64,000 nt of DNA from Tyto alba (Eukaryota > Chordata > Aves > Strigiformes > Tytonidae), in the NCBI RefSeq assembly GCF_018691265.1, contig NW_024881301.1, positions 14,878,752-14,942,751 on the forward strand. Reading direction: 5' to 3'. Below the pieces are notes generated by a model, which was not told the DNA's origin, did no database searches, and saw nothing but the letters and a program-made list of their open reading frames with translations. Shown piece by piece: positions 11,764 to 22,544 of the stretch (positions are counted from its first letter, which is position 1; the number at the start of each line of letters is the position of its first letter). A program made the translations under genes and the position numbers.

Positions 11764-13576
11764 ACATATTCTTGGAGAAAAAAACATAATTTCACAGAGA
11801 GGAGTAAAGTGCTACATGGCTTAAATGGATCTATAGCACACATGAATACCTGACTCATGATTCAGCATTGTATTTTTTGCACTTTGCCCCTTGGTCTTGG
11901 AATTATGGCACTGCATCAATTTATGTATGGAAAAAATAAAATTGACATTATTTGGTGAAGGACCATGTGTCTTTCTCCTACATGCTTTCATGTGCAGTCT
12001 GAGTTGCCACATGCCCATAGGGGTAGCCGGTGAAATCCCTCTGAAGAGCTACTGTGGAGACATGCAAATGCATGAAAGCTCTGCAACACATTTATTGAAC
12101 TTGTTTTTGCACACAAAAGGGTACAAATTCATCATAAATGCAAGGACTGATGGACACAGTTATATATCAAATTCTCATCACATGCCTTACAAATGAAATC
12201 ATAGCAGTGCTGAGGTGTTGGGACTCTAACTCTGTCCTGTGCTTCTCTCTTCATGCTCAGCTCAGGCTGCCACATGCCTCTCCCTGTGACTGTGAGACAG
12301 TTAAGGGAATTCCCACTTATGAGTATGCACAGGCACAGTAATTTTCCTTTTCTGGTGTGTATTTCCTCCTATGTTTGGGTGCTAGTCTTAATGCTAGTGT
12401 GTGTATTTTCTGCATCTAGTCCAAGAGGAAGGAAAGGATCAGAAAGATTTTACCAAGGGATGATAAGTTCTGGTATGAATGGCACTGCTTTCCTCAAGCT
12501 AAGAGCTGCTGCTTCTTAAAAAGAAGCCTTACGTGTGGTAACTGTCCAAATGCCTTGGTCCTGAGCATTCTTTAAACTTTTTGCTTTGAAACTAATACAC
12601 TTTTCTGAGGAGCTTGCATGAGTCCTCAGCTGAGATTTAAATTCTTAACCTTGTAGACACTGATAAACATTTAACATCCATGGACTTTAGTGGGGTAACT
12701 TGCATGCTTAAAGTAAGAACATTTTTAGGTTCATTGACAATTTATTACATGAAATATCTTCACATAGATTAAAATACTGAAAAAAGTCATGTACAGACAT
12801 ATCATCTCTAAATCATTACAAAAATAAACATATTTCAATTTATGTCACTTCCCACATTGCGGTTCCTGAAAAGCTATTTTAGAAGACTATGTAAAACGTA
12901 ATCAACTACATGTTTAGGATATATTTAGACATTCAATTTGTGCTAAGCTTGAGTTTTATTTTTTTGAAAAGTAAACAACAGCCTATAATTTTTATTTCCT
13001 TCAGCCCTTTTTACTATATCCATACCTCCTTTCTCTTTATATCGGTTTTCATTTGAAATAGTTACACAATGAAACCATAATGTATCTGTGTTACAAGTGT
13101 TCAGGCATATAAATATTCCTATTTTTTTTTGTCTTTTTCCATGAATATCAATTTGCTCTTTTATACATGAAAGTCAAATGGAAGTGGAAGCACAGATTAG
13201 GCAGTTATGTCCTCAGTAAGAAACACATCAGGGATGCTTTGTACTTAATATTCAGAGTCAATATGGCAAAAATCCTGATTTATGTTGTATAGATTTGTTA
13301 TAAGGCAGGAGTGAAGGTACACAGAACGGTCTCCCATTCCAGCTTGTGAGGCTTTTGTTGGGTCTGTCCACTGAACAAAGAGGTTGTCATGGGACTTTCA
13401 GAGGAATCCTTTTTACTACCACAAATCCTGACATTCAGAACACAGAATAGGGAAGTTTTGAGTAGCAGCAGAAATGAGCGTCTATCTACTTCCCATCAAG
13501 AATTAAGCTTTTGCTGGCAAAATAAATTCTGAATCTGCCACCTGCATCTACTTACATTGTACATGATATTCCCTGA
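11764..13576. other. non-genic stretch, no feature recognised
   Basis: AT-rich DNA with short chance frames. A weak similarity between about 11985-12060 and 12245-12320 (both contain 'gccacatgcc' after a 'ttcatg' block) is too short to call a duplication. Nothing else was seen. Confidence 0.55.
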
Positions 13577-13711
13577 TCTGGTGTTCTAGGTTGAGTGAGT
13601 GGTGGAGTTTTTTGGTGGCAGGGGAGGGGGCTATTGGGGCGGCCCCCTGTGAAAAGCTTCTCGAAGCTCCCCCAGCTCCACGTCAGCTCCACTTCTGTTT
13701 GGGAAATTGAG

Positions 13712-13747
13712 CCAATCAGCTGCATCTCTGCGATAACGTATTTAAGA
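13712..13747 (+). promoter_or_regulatory. CCAAT and TATA-like core promoter of solo LTR
   Basis: GCCAATCAGC at 13711-13720 and GTATTTAAG at 13739-13747 are spaced as in a polymerase II promoter. They are kept in the 22.7-kb copy. The 48.1-kb copy keeps the TATA-like box but has CCCAT in place of CCAAT. Function is inferred from position only. Confidence 0.5.
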
Positions 13748-14454
13748 AGGGACGTGGTGACGTGCAGTGGGACTTGTGAGGAGGAGTTGTTGCAGCTGCA
13801 TGAACACCAAGGTCAGTGGAGGAACGGAGGAAGAAAAGAGGGGGGAGGTGTGCCAGAGCAGAGACCCCCCTGTATCCTGTGGTGAGACAGCAGGGCGGCC
13901 CCCCCCTGCCACCCATGAAGATCTACAGTGGAGCAGACATTGATTTATGGCCTGTTGCTCTTGCTCAGTTGATCAAGGTTCTGTGCCTGAAGAAGGCCGG
14001 GGTCTCATGGGAAAAAGCAGCCCCGCTGCTGTAATTCAGTGCTGGGAGGATTGCAGCATGCGGGGGAGTCCCACGCCGGAGCAGCTTGGGAAGGGCTGCA
14101 GCCGCAGGAGAGAATCCTGTCAGAGGAAGTTAGTGACCCATGACGGAGCAGTGTGGGGAACGCTGCGGCCCATGGGAGGAATTCAAGTCGGAGAAAGTTT
14201 GTGGAGGACTGTCTCCTGTGAGAGGGGGACCACGATGGAGCAGGAGGAACAAGTTTCAGCCACTCCCCTCACCGAACATGAAGGGAAGTGGCAGCGCTGA
14301 CTGCACCCCCCATTCCCTGCCCCTGCGCCACTGGGGGAGGAGGTAGAGATATCGGGAGCAGAGCTGAGCCCGGGAAGAAGGGAGGGGGAAGGTGTTCTCA
14401 AGATGTGGCAATGCTTCTCACTGTCCTACTCTGTTATGTGTTGTTAGTGTCTGT

Positions 14455-14460
14455 AATAAA
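14455..14460 (+). terminator. AATAAA poly(A) signal in solo LTR
   Basis: AATAAA is followed by a GT- and T-rich tract (TGTATGTTCTTTTTTT), the usual layout of a polyadenylation site and the probable end of the LTR R region. The same block is present at 48999-49004 in the sister copy. Confidence 0.6.
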
Positions 14461-14653
14461 TGTATGTTCTTTTTTTCTTCCCCTAACAAGTCTGCCTTTT
14501 GCTCGTGATCATAAAAGGGGGATTTTTCCCCATCCCAGTCCTATCTTGAACCCCAAGCCTGGCTCTCTGTCCCTTTTCATTGCCAGAAGGGAAGGGAGAG
14601 AGATCTGCTGCATTGTGGTTGGCTGCCAATCAGGCCTAAACCACAACATCTGG

Positions 14654-17251
14654 GGTGGAAAAAAACCCACATAATTTTAAAGAATACATGGATGCCCTAA
14701 TTTAAAAAATAAAAAATAAATATGAGTGATAACCTCTTGATATACATTCAGTAAATAAGTATATTTGTAATTACTAAAGTGTACAAGTGAGTCTGTAGAA
14801 TAGATGGTGCTAAAGATTTGGTTCATAGAGTGTTATTTTTCACTTTTATATTCTATTTTAATTCAAACTGTCTGATCCTAGAAAATATTATTTCAGTAAG
14901 GCAACTCCACTTTCACTCATGTATCAAGACCTGGTAATGACTGCCCAAAAAGAATGAACAAAATTCTTAGGACCAGATCCTGATCCACCAGATGTGCTGG
15001 CTATGTTTATGTTCAACCTGACTATTAGACAAAGAGTCCTACTGAATACGGGGGCTTACACCACAAGGGTGAATTTGACTTAATCTCTCTGCAATGACTG
15101 TTATTTTATGAAGACCTTCTGACTGCAGGTGAAGGTCCCAGGAAAGTCTGTCCTAGTCACTGTGCAATGTATTCATTGTCAAATGGTAGTGCAGTTTGTC
15201 AACATAGTTGTCTGTTACAGCACGATCTGAAAAACAAGAGATGTAAGGCTTGACATATCCTCTGACCCTAATTGTGGAAAGGTACTCTTCAGCCTTCAAA
15301 GACCTTTTCTTTCTGTGATTTCTTTGTGAGGTCTTCTGTTTCACTTTAGATAGAACAAAGTAAGCATCTTTATTCTTTTCTCATATAAAGAAGAAATTAA
15401 GATTAACTTATGTTGTAACCAAATATCTACTGTCTACATTACGAAGTGTCTATATACTCAAGGACCTGAAGAAATATCTTAAACATTATTTTCCATTTCC
15501 CATGCAAGACATGAAACAATTCTGTCAACAGACCTCCACTTCTCTTTTAGTGAAACCATACTTTTTGCTTCCTCCCTTCAGAGTTTCTTCCAAACTTTCT
15601 TCTCTCTCCACAGCAGTGTTGTGTTTCTCAGAGATGGTCTCAAAGAGATGTCTTTAAACGACAATATTAATATAAATTCAGTTTTTTAAACTACCCTCTT
15701 AGTTTTATAGCTTTTTTTTCCCCTTCAAGAACAATGTTTCTGTCTGTTCTTTCTTCTCTTTTTGTAATGAAAATGTGTCTTTTATGCATTGAGACCACAG
15801 TCTTAATGTTGCTGTTGATTTTATGACCTATCTCATCAGCAGTGCTTTTGTCTTATTTTTTTTAAATCCTCTATAACCTCTCTGTGCCACTCTTGCACTC
15901 CTGATAAAACCAGAAGTCAGCCATGAATGCATTAGTTTGATTCTAATAGCCCAGAAAGTGGCATTGTATTTATTCAATCATGTTCAAATATGAGTCACAA
16001 AGGTCAGATGTCATCATGGAGGTATGTGCATATATATGTGTGCTGCTTTGTAAGGCTGTTAGTTTCCTGTGATTGTACAACTTGGCTATATCAAATTCAG
16101 TCTTCCTGCTATGAATTAAAAATCACTGTATTTTTTTTTTCATTATTGAGAAAGTTACAATTTTATTAATTGTTAACTAAACAGCAGAAGAACACTTGTT
16201 CTGGCTGTAGTCCATCCTGTGAAGTAAAGTTATCTTTCAAATGAGAAAATAAACCAATAAGTATAGTCCTTATTTTACTGATATGGAAGTCAAATTTTGA
16301 AATTTTCAATCTCTTGAAATACTGTCTAACAGCAAATGATGAAGTAGCTGACAAGGATACATTCTTTATTTTATTTCAAACTGTTTGCAGTCATGAAGTT
16401 TGGGATTTGCTGGAACTCCCAAAGCATCTACAAAGGTATGGTGCCATCTGGAGAGGTCAGAATAGAGACTTTCTAACTTGCAAATAACTTTAGTACTTCA
16501 GTGGGGACTCACTCTGTGTGTCCAAGCCAGTATCTAACCAGTGGGATAGAACCTGAAGATGACAAGGACCATGAGATGGATCTGCCTCCACTATCTTTCA
16601 AAGTGAAAGATGAGAAGATGTGGAAAGGCCTCTTATCTTCACAGCTATGTCTGAGCTAGAGTATAAAAATTACAACACTTTAATTAAGAATAAAAAGTAC
16701 TTTTTAACCAGAGTACATTCTGTTCTTCTCAATGAGAGATGTCAACATAAAAAGATCTGAAAATGAAGTCTCCTGACTGGTCACATTCTCCTTGATGTGC
16801 ATGTCCTTTGCTGGAATCTTGCTTTCCAGTCAGACAGTCTCAGTCTTGCTTGACTGCCCAAACAAAACACAGCCTGCTCAAGTTCCTGAATAACATCTCC
16901 TCTATGTTGCTTTTCTCAAGCTGTCAGCCCCATGTACTCTCCTGGAGTCTCTTCAGCTGCAGGGTACTCACCTGCATTACAGACCTTTTCCCTGCTGAGG
17001 GAACAGTCTAGCAGAAGTGAGTCCAGTCAGGGAATTTGGAATGTCCTGAGCCTGATGGCTGCTCTGAGTTGCCTGTCCAGAGAAGCTGTGCACTGCTTCC
17101 TCCTGGCTCATCTGACAGCCATGCTTACCTAAATCTTTGAGCTTAAGTTAATTAAGTTGAGAATTAAGTTTAGTGCAAGATCAGTGAACTACTGAATTTG
17201 CTGTTGTTTCAATCCTAATTGTTTCTGAAATGATCCAGATAATTGTACTGT
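14654..17251. other. non-genic stretch, no feature recognised
   Basis: AT-rich DNA with chance frames only. A GC-richer patch at about 16800-17110 has two overlapping frames of 66-67 codons but no motif, good splice context or repeat match that I can support. Confidence 0.55.
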
Positions 17252-17847
17252 TATACTGGGTCTGGCTGGGATAGAGTTAATTTTCTTCATAGCAGCTCCT
17301 ATGGTGCTGTGTTTTGGATTTATGACCAAACACTTTTGATAACACACCAGTGTTTTTGCTGTTGCTGAGCAGCGATTGTAGAACATCAAGGTCTCTTTTT
17401 CCCACTCTGCCTCTCCAAATCATGGATTAGCTTGGGGTGCACAATAAGTTGGGAGGGGACACAGCCAGGACAGCTGATCCCAACCAACCAAAGGGATATT
17501 CTGTACCATATGACATCAAGCTCAGCAATAAAAACTGAAATGGGGGAAAGAAGAAGGAAGAGGGGGACATTTGGAGTTATGGCATTTGTTTTCTCAAGTA
17601 ACCATTATGCATGATTGAAGCCCTACTTTCCTGGAAATGGCTGAAATTCTGCCTGCTGATAGGAAGTAGTGAAATAATTCCTTACTTTGCATTTCTTATG
17701 TGCACAGCTTTCTCTTTACTTAAACTATACTTGGACTCATGAGTTTTCCCACTTTTGCCCTTCCAAATCTCTCCCCCATCCCTCTGGAAGGGAGTGAGAA
17801 GGCGACTGAGTGGGGGCTTAGCTGCTGGTGGGAGACAACCCACCATA
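17252..17847 (+). mobile_element. solo LTR, family B (ERVK-like), degraded
   Basis: It opens with a CTGGGTCTGGCTGGGATAG block followed by GTTAATTTTCTTC. In the middle it has GGGAGGGGACACAGCCAGG and AGGACAGCTGATCCCAACC. It ends with a degraded ACCCACCATA. This block order is that of an abundant passerine LTR family with lysine-primed proviruses. The first TG has become TA. The TATA region (about 17520-17535) has drifted to a CAATAAAAACTG form, and the 3' 'ctcaaccc' motif has drifted too. No primer site or coding sequence follows, so it is a solo LTR. No clear target duplication was found; the six bases at each side differ. Confidence 0.75.
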
Positions 17848-19385
17848 GATGCTGATTTGTATTTGTTACAGTACTGTTATTTAGAGACAGACTGTTTATC
17901 CCTAAAGCTGTTAGTGTGGTGTCTGTTATCATATCCCAAACTTACAAGTTGTTGGGGCTGCCTTAAACTCTTACAGAAAATTCCATAGGTCTTTGTAAAG
18001 TGTGATCTGTCCTCTGTGTTACACTGTTCATGTTTTGTTTTGTTTTGGTTTTTTTTTTTTTTTTTTTAATAGAAAACCACATGAAATTGAAAACAAGCAT
18101 ATGAAATTTTTCTCCCATCAATTCCAAAATGATAATGGAGTTGAAGGTATTAGTAGTCTATACTCAGCCACTCAAGTGAAGACTTTATTCTAGTAACCTC
18201 GGTCTTTGCTCCTGTGGTTGTAATATGCTCTGCATGAGCACAAGTAACTCTAAGGCCATTTCAAGAATTTTGAATGGTGCTGTTTTAGGACATCTGCTGT
18301 CCTTGACAGATAAATCATACAGCTGTGATAACCACCATCATTTGAACATAGCAAGTCTGGCTGGACTCCTTTGCGTATTCAATAAAATTTCCCAGATTGC
18401 ACATATCGAAAGAACCAGTAGAGTTACAGTAGGATGTTTGATATGAACATAGGGAAAGAGTTGTGTCTCATATGCTTTTCATACAGGATATAGCATTTGA
18501 ATGTATTGGGATTATATGGGATTCTAGATTTGGCTAGTGGCCCTGCTGGCCCATGACTTAAGATGTCACTGACAACTGTCCCACAAAAACTTCTGTTTGG
18601 CCTTGACTCACTGAAGTGCTTACATAATTTCATGTTCTGCTTCACCCCTTACACAAAGACACAGCAAGGCATATGTTCTATTAATTATTTACATTCCAGT
18701 AGCTCTCAGAGTACATATCTAAGACTCAGGGTCTTGTGCGATAGCTATTTATTTGAAATAAAATGTGACTTTTCAAGACATAAAAGAAGTTTTTTTGACC
18801 TTTAGTTAGCAATTTCTATGAGGTCTTTCATTTCAACAATGTGAATTTCCAACTTTGAAAATTCTGATTGGAAGAACATGTTGATCATTCCCCTAGTCTG
18901 GAAGCTTTCTGGCAGAGAACTCCTCATGCCCCTTTTTTTCCCCCACACTTATTTTTCAGAAATATCCATCTGAAATTTCATTGTTAAACATGACTCACAA
19001 ATAGCTGCCACCGGAAAAATCTTCACATTTAGCAGTGTATAAACTTTTTAAATTATCTTATTAATATCTTTTATATATTTTTAAAATAATATTATCGACT
19101 AACAACAGTATAATAACAAAAATAATAATTTTAAAAAATCAAGTAATGTAGACATTCATGCTCTTTTCCTTTCATGGGACCATTGATAAATACTATCAAT
19201 TTACTTGACTGTTAAATGACAGCCAGAACTGAGCGCAATCAAAATATCAAGTTCCTGCATTAGTGAGAATTTGGGGAAGAGTTTTATCATCCATAAACTA
19301 AAATAATTTTACTAAGTTTTGTATCTTAACAAGTCCAAATTAACCTTTATCATGCTACACAGACAGAGAATATTCCTTTCCTTTT
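17848..19385. other. non-genic stretch, no feature recognised
   Basis: It contains a TTTTG-type array running into a T run (about 18032-18067), which may be a reverse-oriented retroposon tail. Chance frames only; an AT-rich patch lies at 19030-19140. Confidence 0.55.
18032..18067. repeat. (TTTTG)n plus poly-T
   Basis: Short GTTTT units are followed by 19 T. It is a simple repeat and could be the reversed A tail of a minus-strand retroposon, but no body is recognisable downstream. Confidence 0.8.
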
Positions 19386-19531
19386 CTGTCCTATTAAACT
19401 GTCTTTATCTCAACCCACGAGTTTTATTATTTTTTTCTCATTCTCTCCCCATCTCACTGGGGTGTGCATGTGTGGGGAGTGAGCAAGCAGCTGTGTGGTG
19501 CTTAATTGCTCTCTGGGTTTAAACCACAACT
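19386..19531 (+). mobile_element. 3' fragment of a family B LTR
   Basis: It carries CCTATTAAACTGTC (ATTAAA poly(A)-type signal), TTTATCTCAACCCACGAG and then a GC-richer end with AGCAGCTGTGTGGTGCTTAA and GGGTTTAAACCACAAC. That is the R-U5 end of the same LTR family as 17252-17847, same strand. The U3 part is missing. It stops at CCACAAC and passes straight into CR1 coding remnants, so the junction is a rearrangement or an insertion into a CR1. The 17.25-kb copy cannot be its partner in a normal provirus without large losses. Confidence 0.75.
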
Positions 19532-19534
19532 GTT

Positions 19535-19830
19535 ACTGACCTAGATGATAAATGAGAGTGCACCTCAAAAAGATGAGGAATGATATCAAATTGCATGAAG
19601 GGTTTGATATGCTTGGAAAGGGGAGCAAAGATCTTGCTCAGAGGATCCTTGATGGCCTGGAGTCATGGGATGATAAGAACCCCATGGACTTCAAGAACAT
19701 CATTGTGCTGCACCTGCGATGGAATAACCCCATACACCAGTAGAGTCTGCAGGTTAGTTGGATGGAAAGGTGTTTTGCAGAAAAGGATCTGAGTGTCCTG
19801 GTAGACAACACCCACGAGGTTGAGGAAAGT
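19535..19830 (+). pseudogene. CR1 LINE ORF2 remnant (reverse transcriptase C-terminal part)
   Basis: One plus frame reads a RILDGLESWDDKNPM block, then VLHLRWNNPIHQ and a stop, and continues with AEKDLSVLVDNT. In CR1 these follow the catalytic YxDD region: the 'RDLDRLE..W', 'VLHLG.NNP..QY' and 'EKDLGVLVD' motifs. The part before residue 20 is scrambled, where the catalytic region should be. Homology fades after the VLVDN motif at about 19830. The fragment is truncated at both ends, has a stop, and lacks the 3' tail. The 5' side abuts an LTR end at about 19531. Confidence 0.75.
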
Positions 19831-20140
19831 GACTAATTTCTTCTCAGGTTACTGAATATTCAGGAATTACCAAAAGCAGGAGACTGATGCAAAGCAGTCC
19901 TTGAGAAATCTGATCATTTTTTCACAAAAGTAGACACCTTGATAAAAGCCTCTAGAGGTCCGAGAAAGGTATTTGTTAATAACTTCCAGATTTACTGATC
20001 AAGGTTATTTATTAACAAGTGAGCTGTAAAAGAGAAGAGATATCCTTTTACAAAATAATCTTGTGTTTGTCAAAAGCTAAAAGCACCGTTTTGGCTTCAG
20101 GTGGAGTCTCCTTTGTTGATTCCACTTAACAATGACTAGC

Positions 20141-20211
20141 AAAAATAAATAAATAAATAGATAAATAAATAAATAAATAAACAAATAAACAAACAAACAA
20201 ATAAACAAATA
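20141..20211. repeat. (AAAT)n / (AAAC)n compound microsatellite
   Basis: About 70 bases of AAAT units change part way into AAAC and mixed units. It is a compound simple repeat with no associated retroposon body recognised. Confidence 0.95.
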
Positions 20212-21067
20212 ATGTTTTCTCTACATAGGGAACTCGAGACTTCAATTCTCCCTTTTACTTCTGGAATGAAAACACTCCCAACATTTAAGTTATTGTACAA
20301 TCCTTATGATTACTTTGAAGTTTTTAGTAGGATTCTGATTTATTTTGAACTGGTTCTGAGTACAGGGTGCCTCTGGGCACTCTGTCTTTTGCTTAGGCAA
20401 ATTACATTGGTAGGCATCTTATTCCACCTACCAATAGTCTCTTGTTTTATTTTTCTCCTCTCACAGATTACATTTCTCTACCACAAGTTCCCCCTTCATG
20501 CCTTTTGTTACGATGATTCATAGACTATATTTATAAGCAAAGGTACTGAATCAGAACCTGTTGTAAACTTAGGTGGTAATTTCCATGGTGATATGCTACT
20601 GTTTACCACAATTGAGTCCAAACCCTTTGATAATCAACAGCATGTCTAAGAGCAATGCTGAAGTCCTTATTCAGATGGATTCTTGCTGCTGTTTAAAATG
20701 TTGGATGATCTATATGATATGGGTGTGAGGCATTTCACTGTGAGAGGTACTAAATAACTCTTAAAGTCCCAGAACATGAATGTTACTTGAAAGCTAGATG
20801 CACAAGCAACAGAGCATGCAAGAAATCTCTACCCTGTCCACCTTGCTAACATGACCATGTGAGCTTCATTTTCCCCTCCATGCCTGTTTGCCAACCAGGA
20901 CCACTTATTTGATGATGCAGTCTTTGCCAGTGTAATGGATGGGGCTAAACGTGACACTGTCATGACTCTCAATTGTGGTTTCAGTAAAGCATTGACATAC
21001 TTTGGTCTTTCCCTGGAAAGTATTGGCCTATTTTGGTATTTCCCCAGGAAAACAGAAAACACCGCCA

Positions 21068-21091
21068 CCCCCCCCCCCCCCCCCCCCCCCC
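21068..21091. repeat. C24 homopolymer
   Basis: An uninterrupted run of 24 C, rare in AT-rich surroundings. The complementary G run can form four-stranded structures. Length may be unreliable in any assembly. Confidence 0.9.
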
Positions 21092-22544
21092 GCCCCAAAA
21101 TGTTGTAGTGTAATTGCTTAGACATTTATGTTACAAAAAAATAACTTCGATCCTTTAATTAGTGCAGAAGATGCTTTAATTCTTGCACTAGTGAGGAGCC
21201 CTCTATTCTCAAGACATCTTCTCAAATCATCCTCTGCCTTCTCATAGTCCCATTCCATGGTTTTTAACAGAAAGCTAAACTTGGTGCTAAAAAATAGTTG
21301 ATTCCTCCTGCTGCCTTTCATTGCAAAAGATGACAGGAACTATGTTCCTTGTGATGGCTTTGTCCTTTTCTTAATAATATGTACTTTCAGTGAGTCATTT
21401 CTGCCCAAGAGCACTGCAGGATTTTCCACTAAAACAAAATAAAAATGGATACAGAAACACATTTCAAAAAACACCTGTAATTTCAAATTTGCCCAGTGTT
21501 ATCAAGTGCAAGTTCCCACACAGTACTTCTTCCTTGACATCATGACCAGAGCCATAGGATACTCACATATCAGCCCTGATTTATGGTATGTGCTCAGAGT
21601 AGTCTTGATGTGCATGCAAACTCTAGGCTTTACGTGGAGTATCACAGGTGCTATGTGTACCCAGTATGGGTGGTGAAGTTGGGGTGTCCTCAATATGGAG
21701 GATGTCACCATATGTGCTGCCTGTGAAGCTGCATGCAGAGATAAAAGCCTTTTCAGTGTCTGAGTGAAGGAGATGATGGTTGGGGGTTGCTACTGTAAGT
21801 GAGGTTTAAAAACCAATCAAACAAGAAAACACCTAATCTGAATGAGAGGCTGGAAGAGGCCTTTGTAGTAAGAGAAGAATAGTGTGCACAGGCCAGATTA
21901 GTTTTTTGAGAAGGCTGTGCTTGCTCTGTATTTCTTATTCTATTTGCAGAAATGATGAAGAAAAGAACTGACAACTTAGTACCTATAACACATGCCTGTG
22001 ACCTGGGAGATCTGCTTTGAAATCCTAGCACTGAGTGATTGAGAGGTAGGGGCTGAAGCCGTGGGGCCCGGTCTGGTCCATCTCCCAACCAGTTTTCCCT
22101 CTCACCAATACAGTAGGTAGTCAGGGATTAATTCAAGTTCTTCCTAGTCAGTCTATTTTGCTCTGTATATAAAAAAGGTTAAAAGGGTTAGAAAGGAAGT
22201 AGATAATCACACCTTTGATTAAAAACTAGAAATTTGGGGTTTAATTTTAACATTTGTGGTTAATTAATAGCTTCACACTGTAACCTCCTCTTTGCTGTTG
22301 TCATCAACTCAATTTCCATTTTTCTTAGTAACTCAATAAAATTGTACTGCTTAGGAACTTCATCTATGAAAGTAAGTGTTCACGTCCTACAGTCCTATCT
22401 GTTGGTTATGATATTTATTTAAAGGACATACTACATCTGTTTACTAGTGTTGGGAAAAGGTTTGGTTACACTAGAATTGTTAAATCCCAAGCAATGTAAC
22501 AACAGATACACTGAAGGAGTTGTCTGCAACAGGCATGGCAGTAT

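Larger units (their letters stand above)
13577..14653 (+). mobile_element. solo LTR, family A, with perfect 5-bp target duplication
   Basis: The LTR proper is 13582-14648 (1,067 bases). It starts TGTTCTAGGTTGAGTGAG and ends AAACCACAACA. TCTGG is found at both 13577-13581 and 14649-14653, a perfect 5-base target duplication that fixes both ends. A CCAAT box (13712-13716), a GTATTTAAG TATA-like box (13739-13747) and an AATAAA signal (14455-14460) are in order on the plus strand. No internal retroviral sequence is present, so it is the product of recombination between two LTRs. Open frames inside it (up to 128 codons) are non-coding LTR sequence. It is closest to the copy at 48.1 kb. I judge it to be a passerine ERV LTR, perhaps ERVL-like from its length and 5-bp duplication; the class is uncertain. 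Confidence 0.9.
19840..22544. other. non-genic stretch with simple repeats
   Basis: It contains the (AAAT)n array at 20.14 kb and a C24 run at 21.07 kb. Open frames to 111 codons have no motif, and the minus frame over the C run is a Gly-run artefact. No gene was seen. Confidence 0.6.

Noticed and set aside
11985..12320. Possible tandem duplication with 'ttcatg...gccacatgcc' at both ends
   Set aside because: The match is confined to about 20-30 bases with several mismatches, too weak to support.
17252..19531. A single short provirus with a 5' LTR at 17.25 kb and a 3' LTR at 19.39 kb
   Set aside because: No primer site follows the first LTR, no retroviral coding sequence lies between, and the second is only an LTR 3' end joined to CR1.
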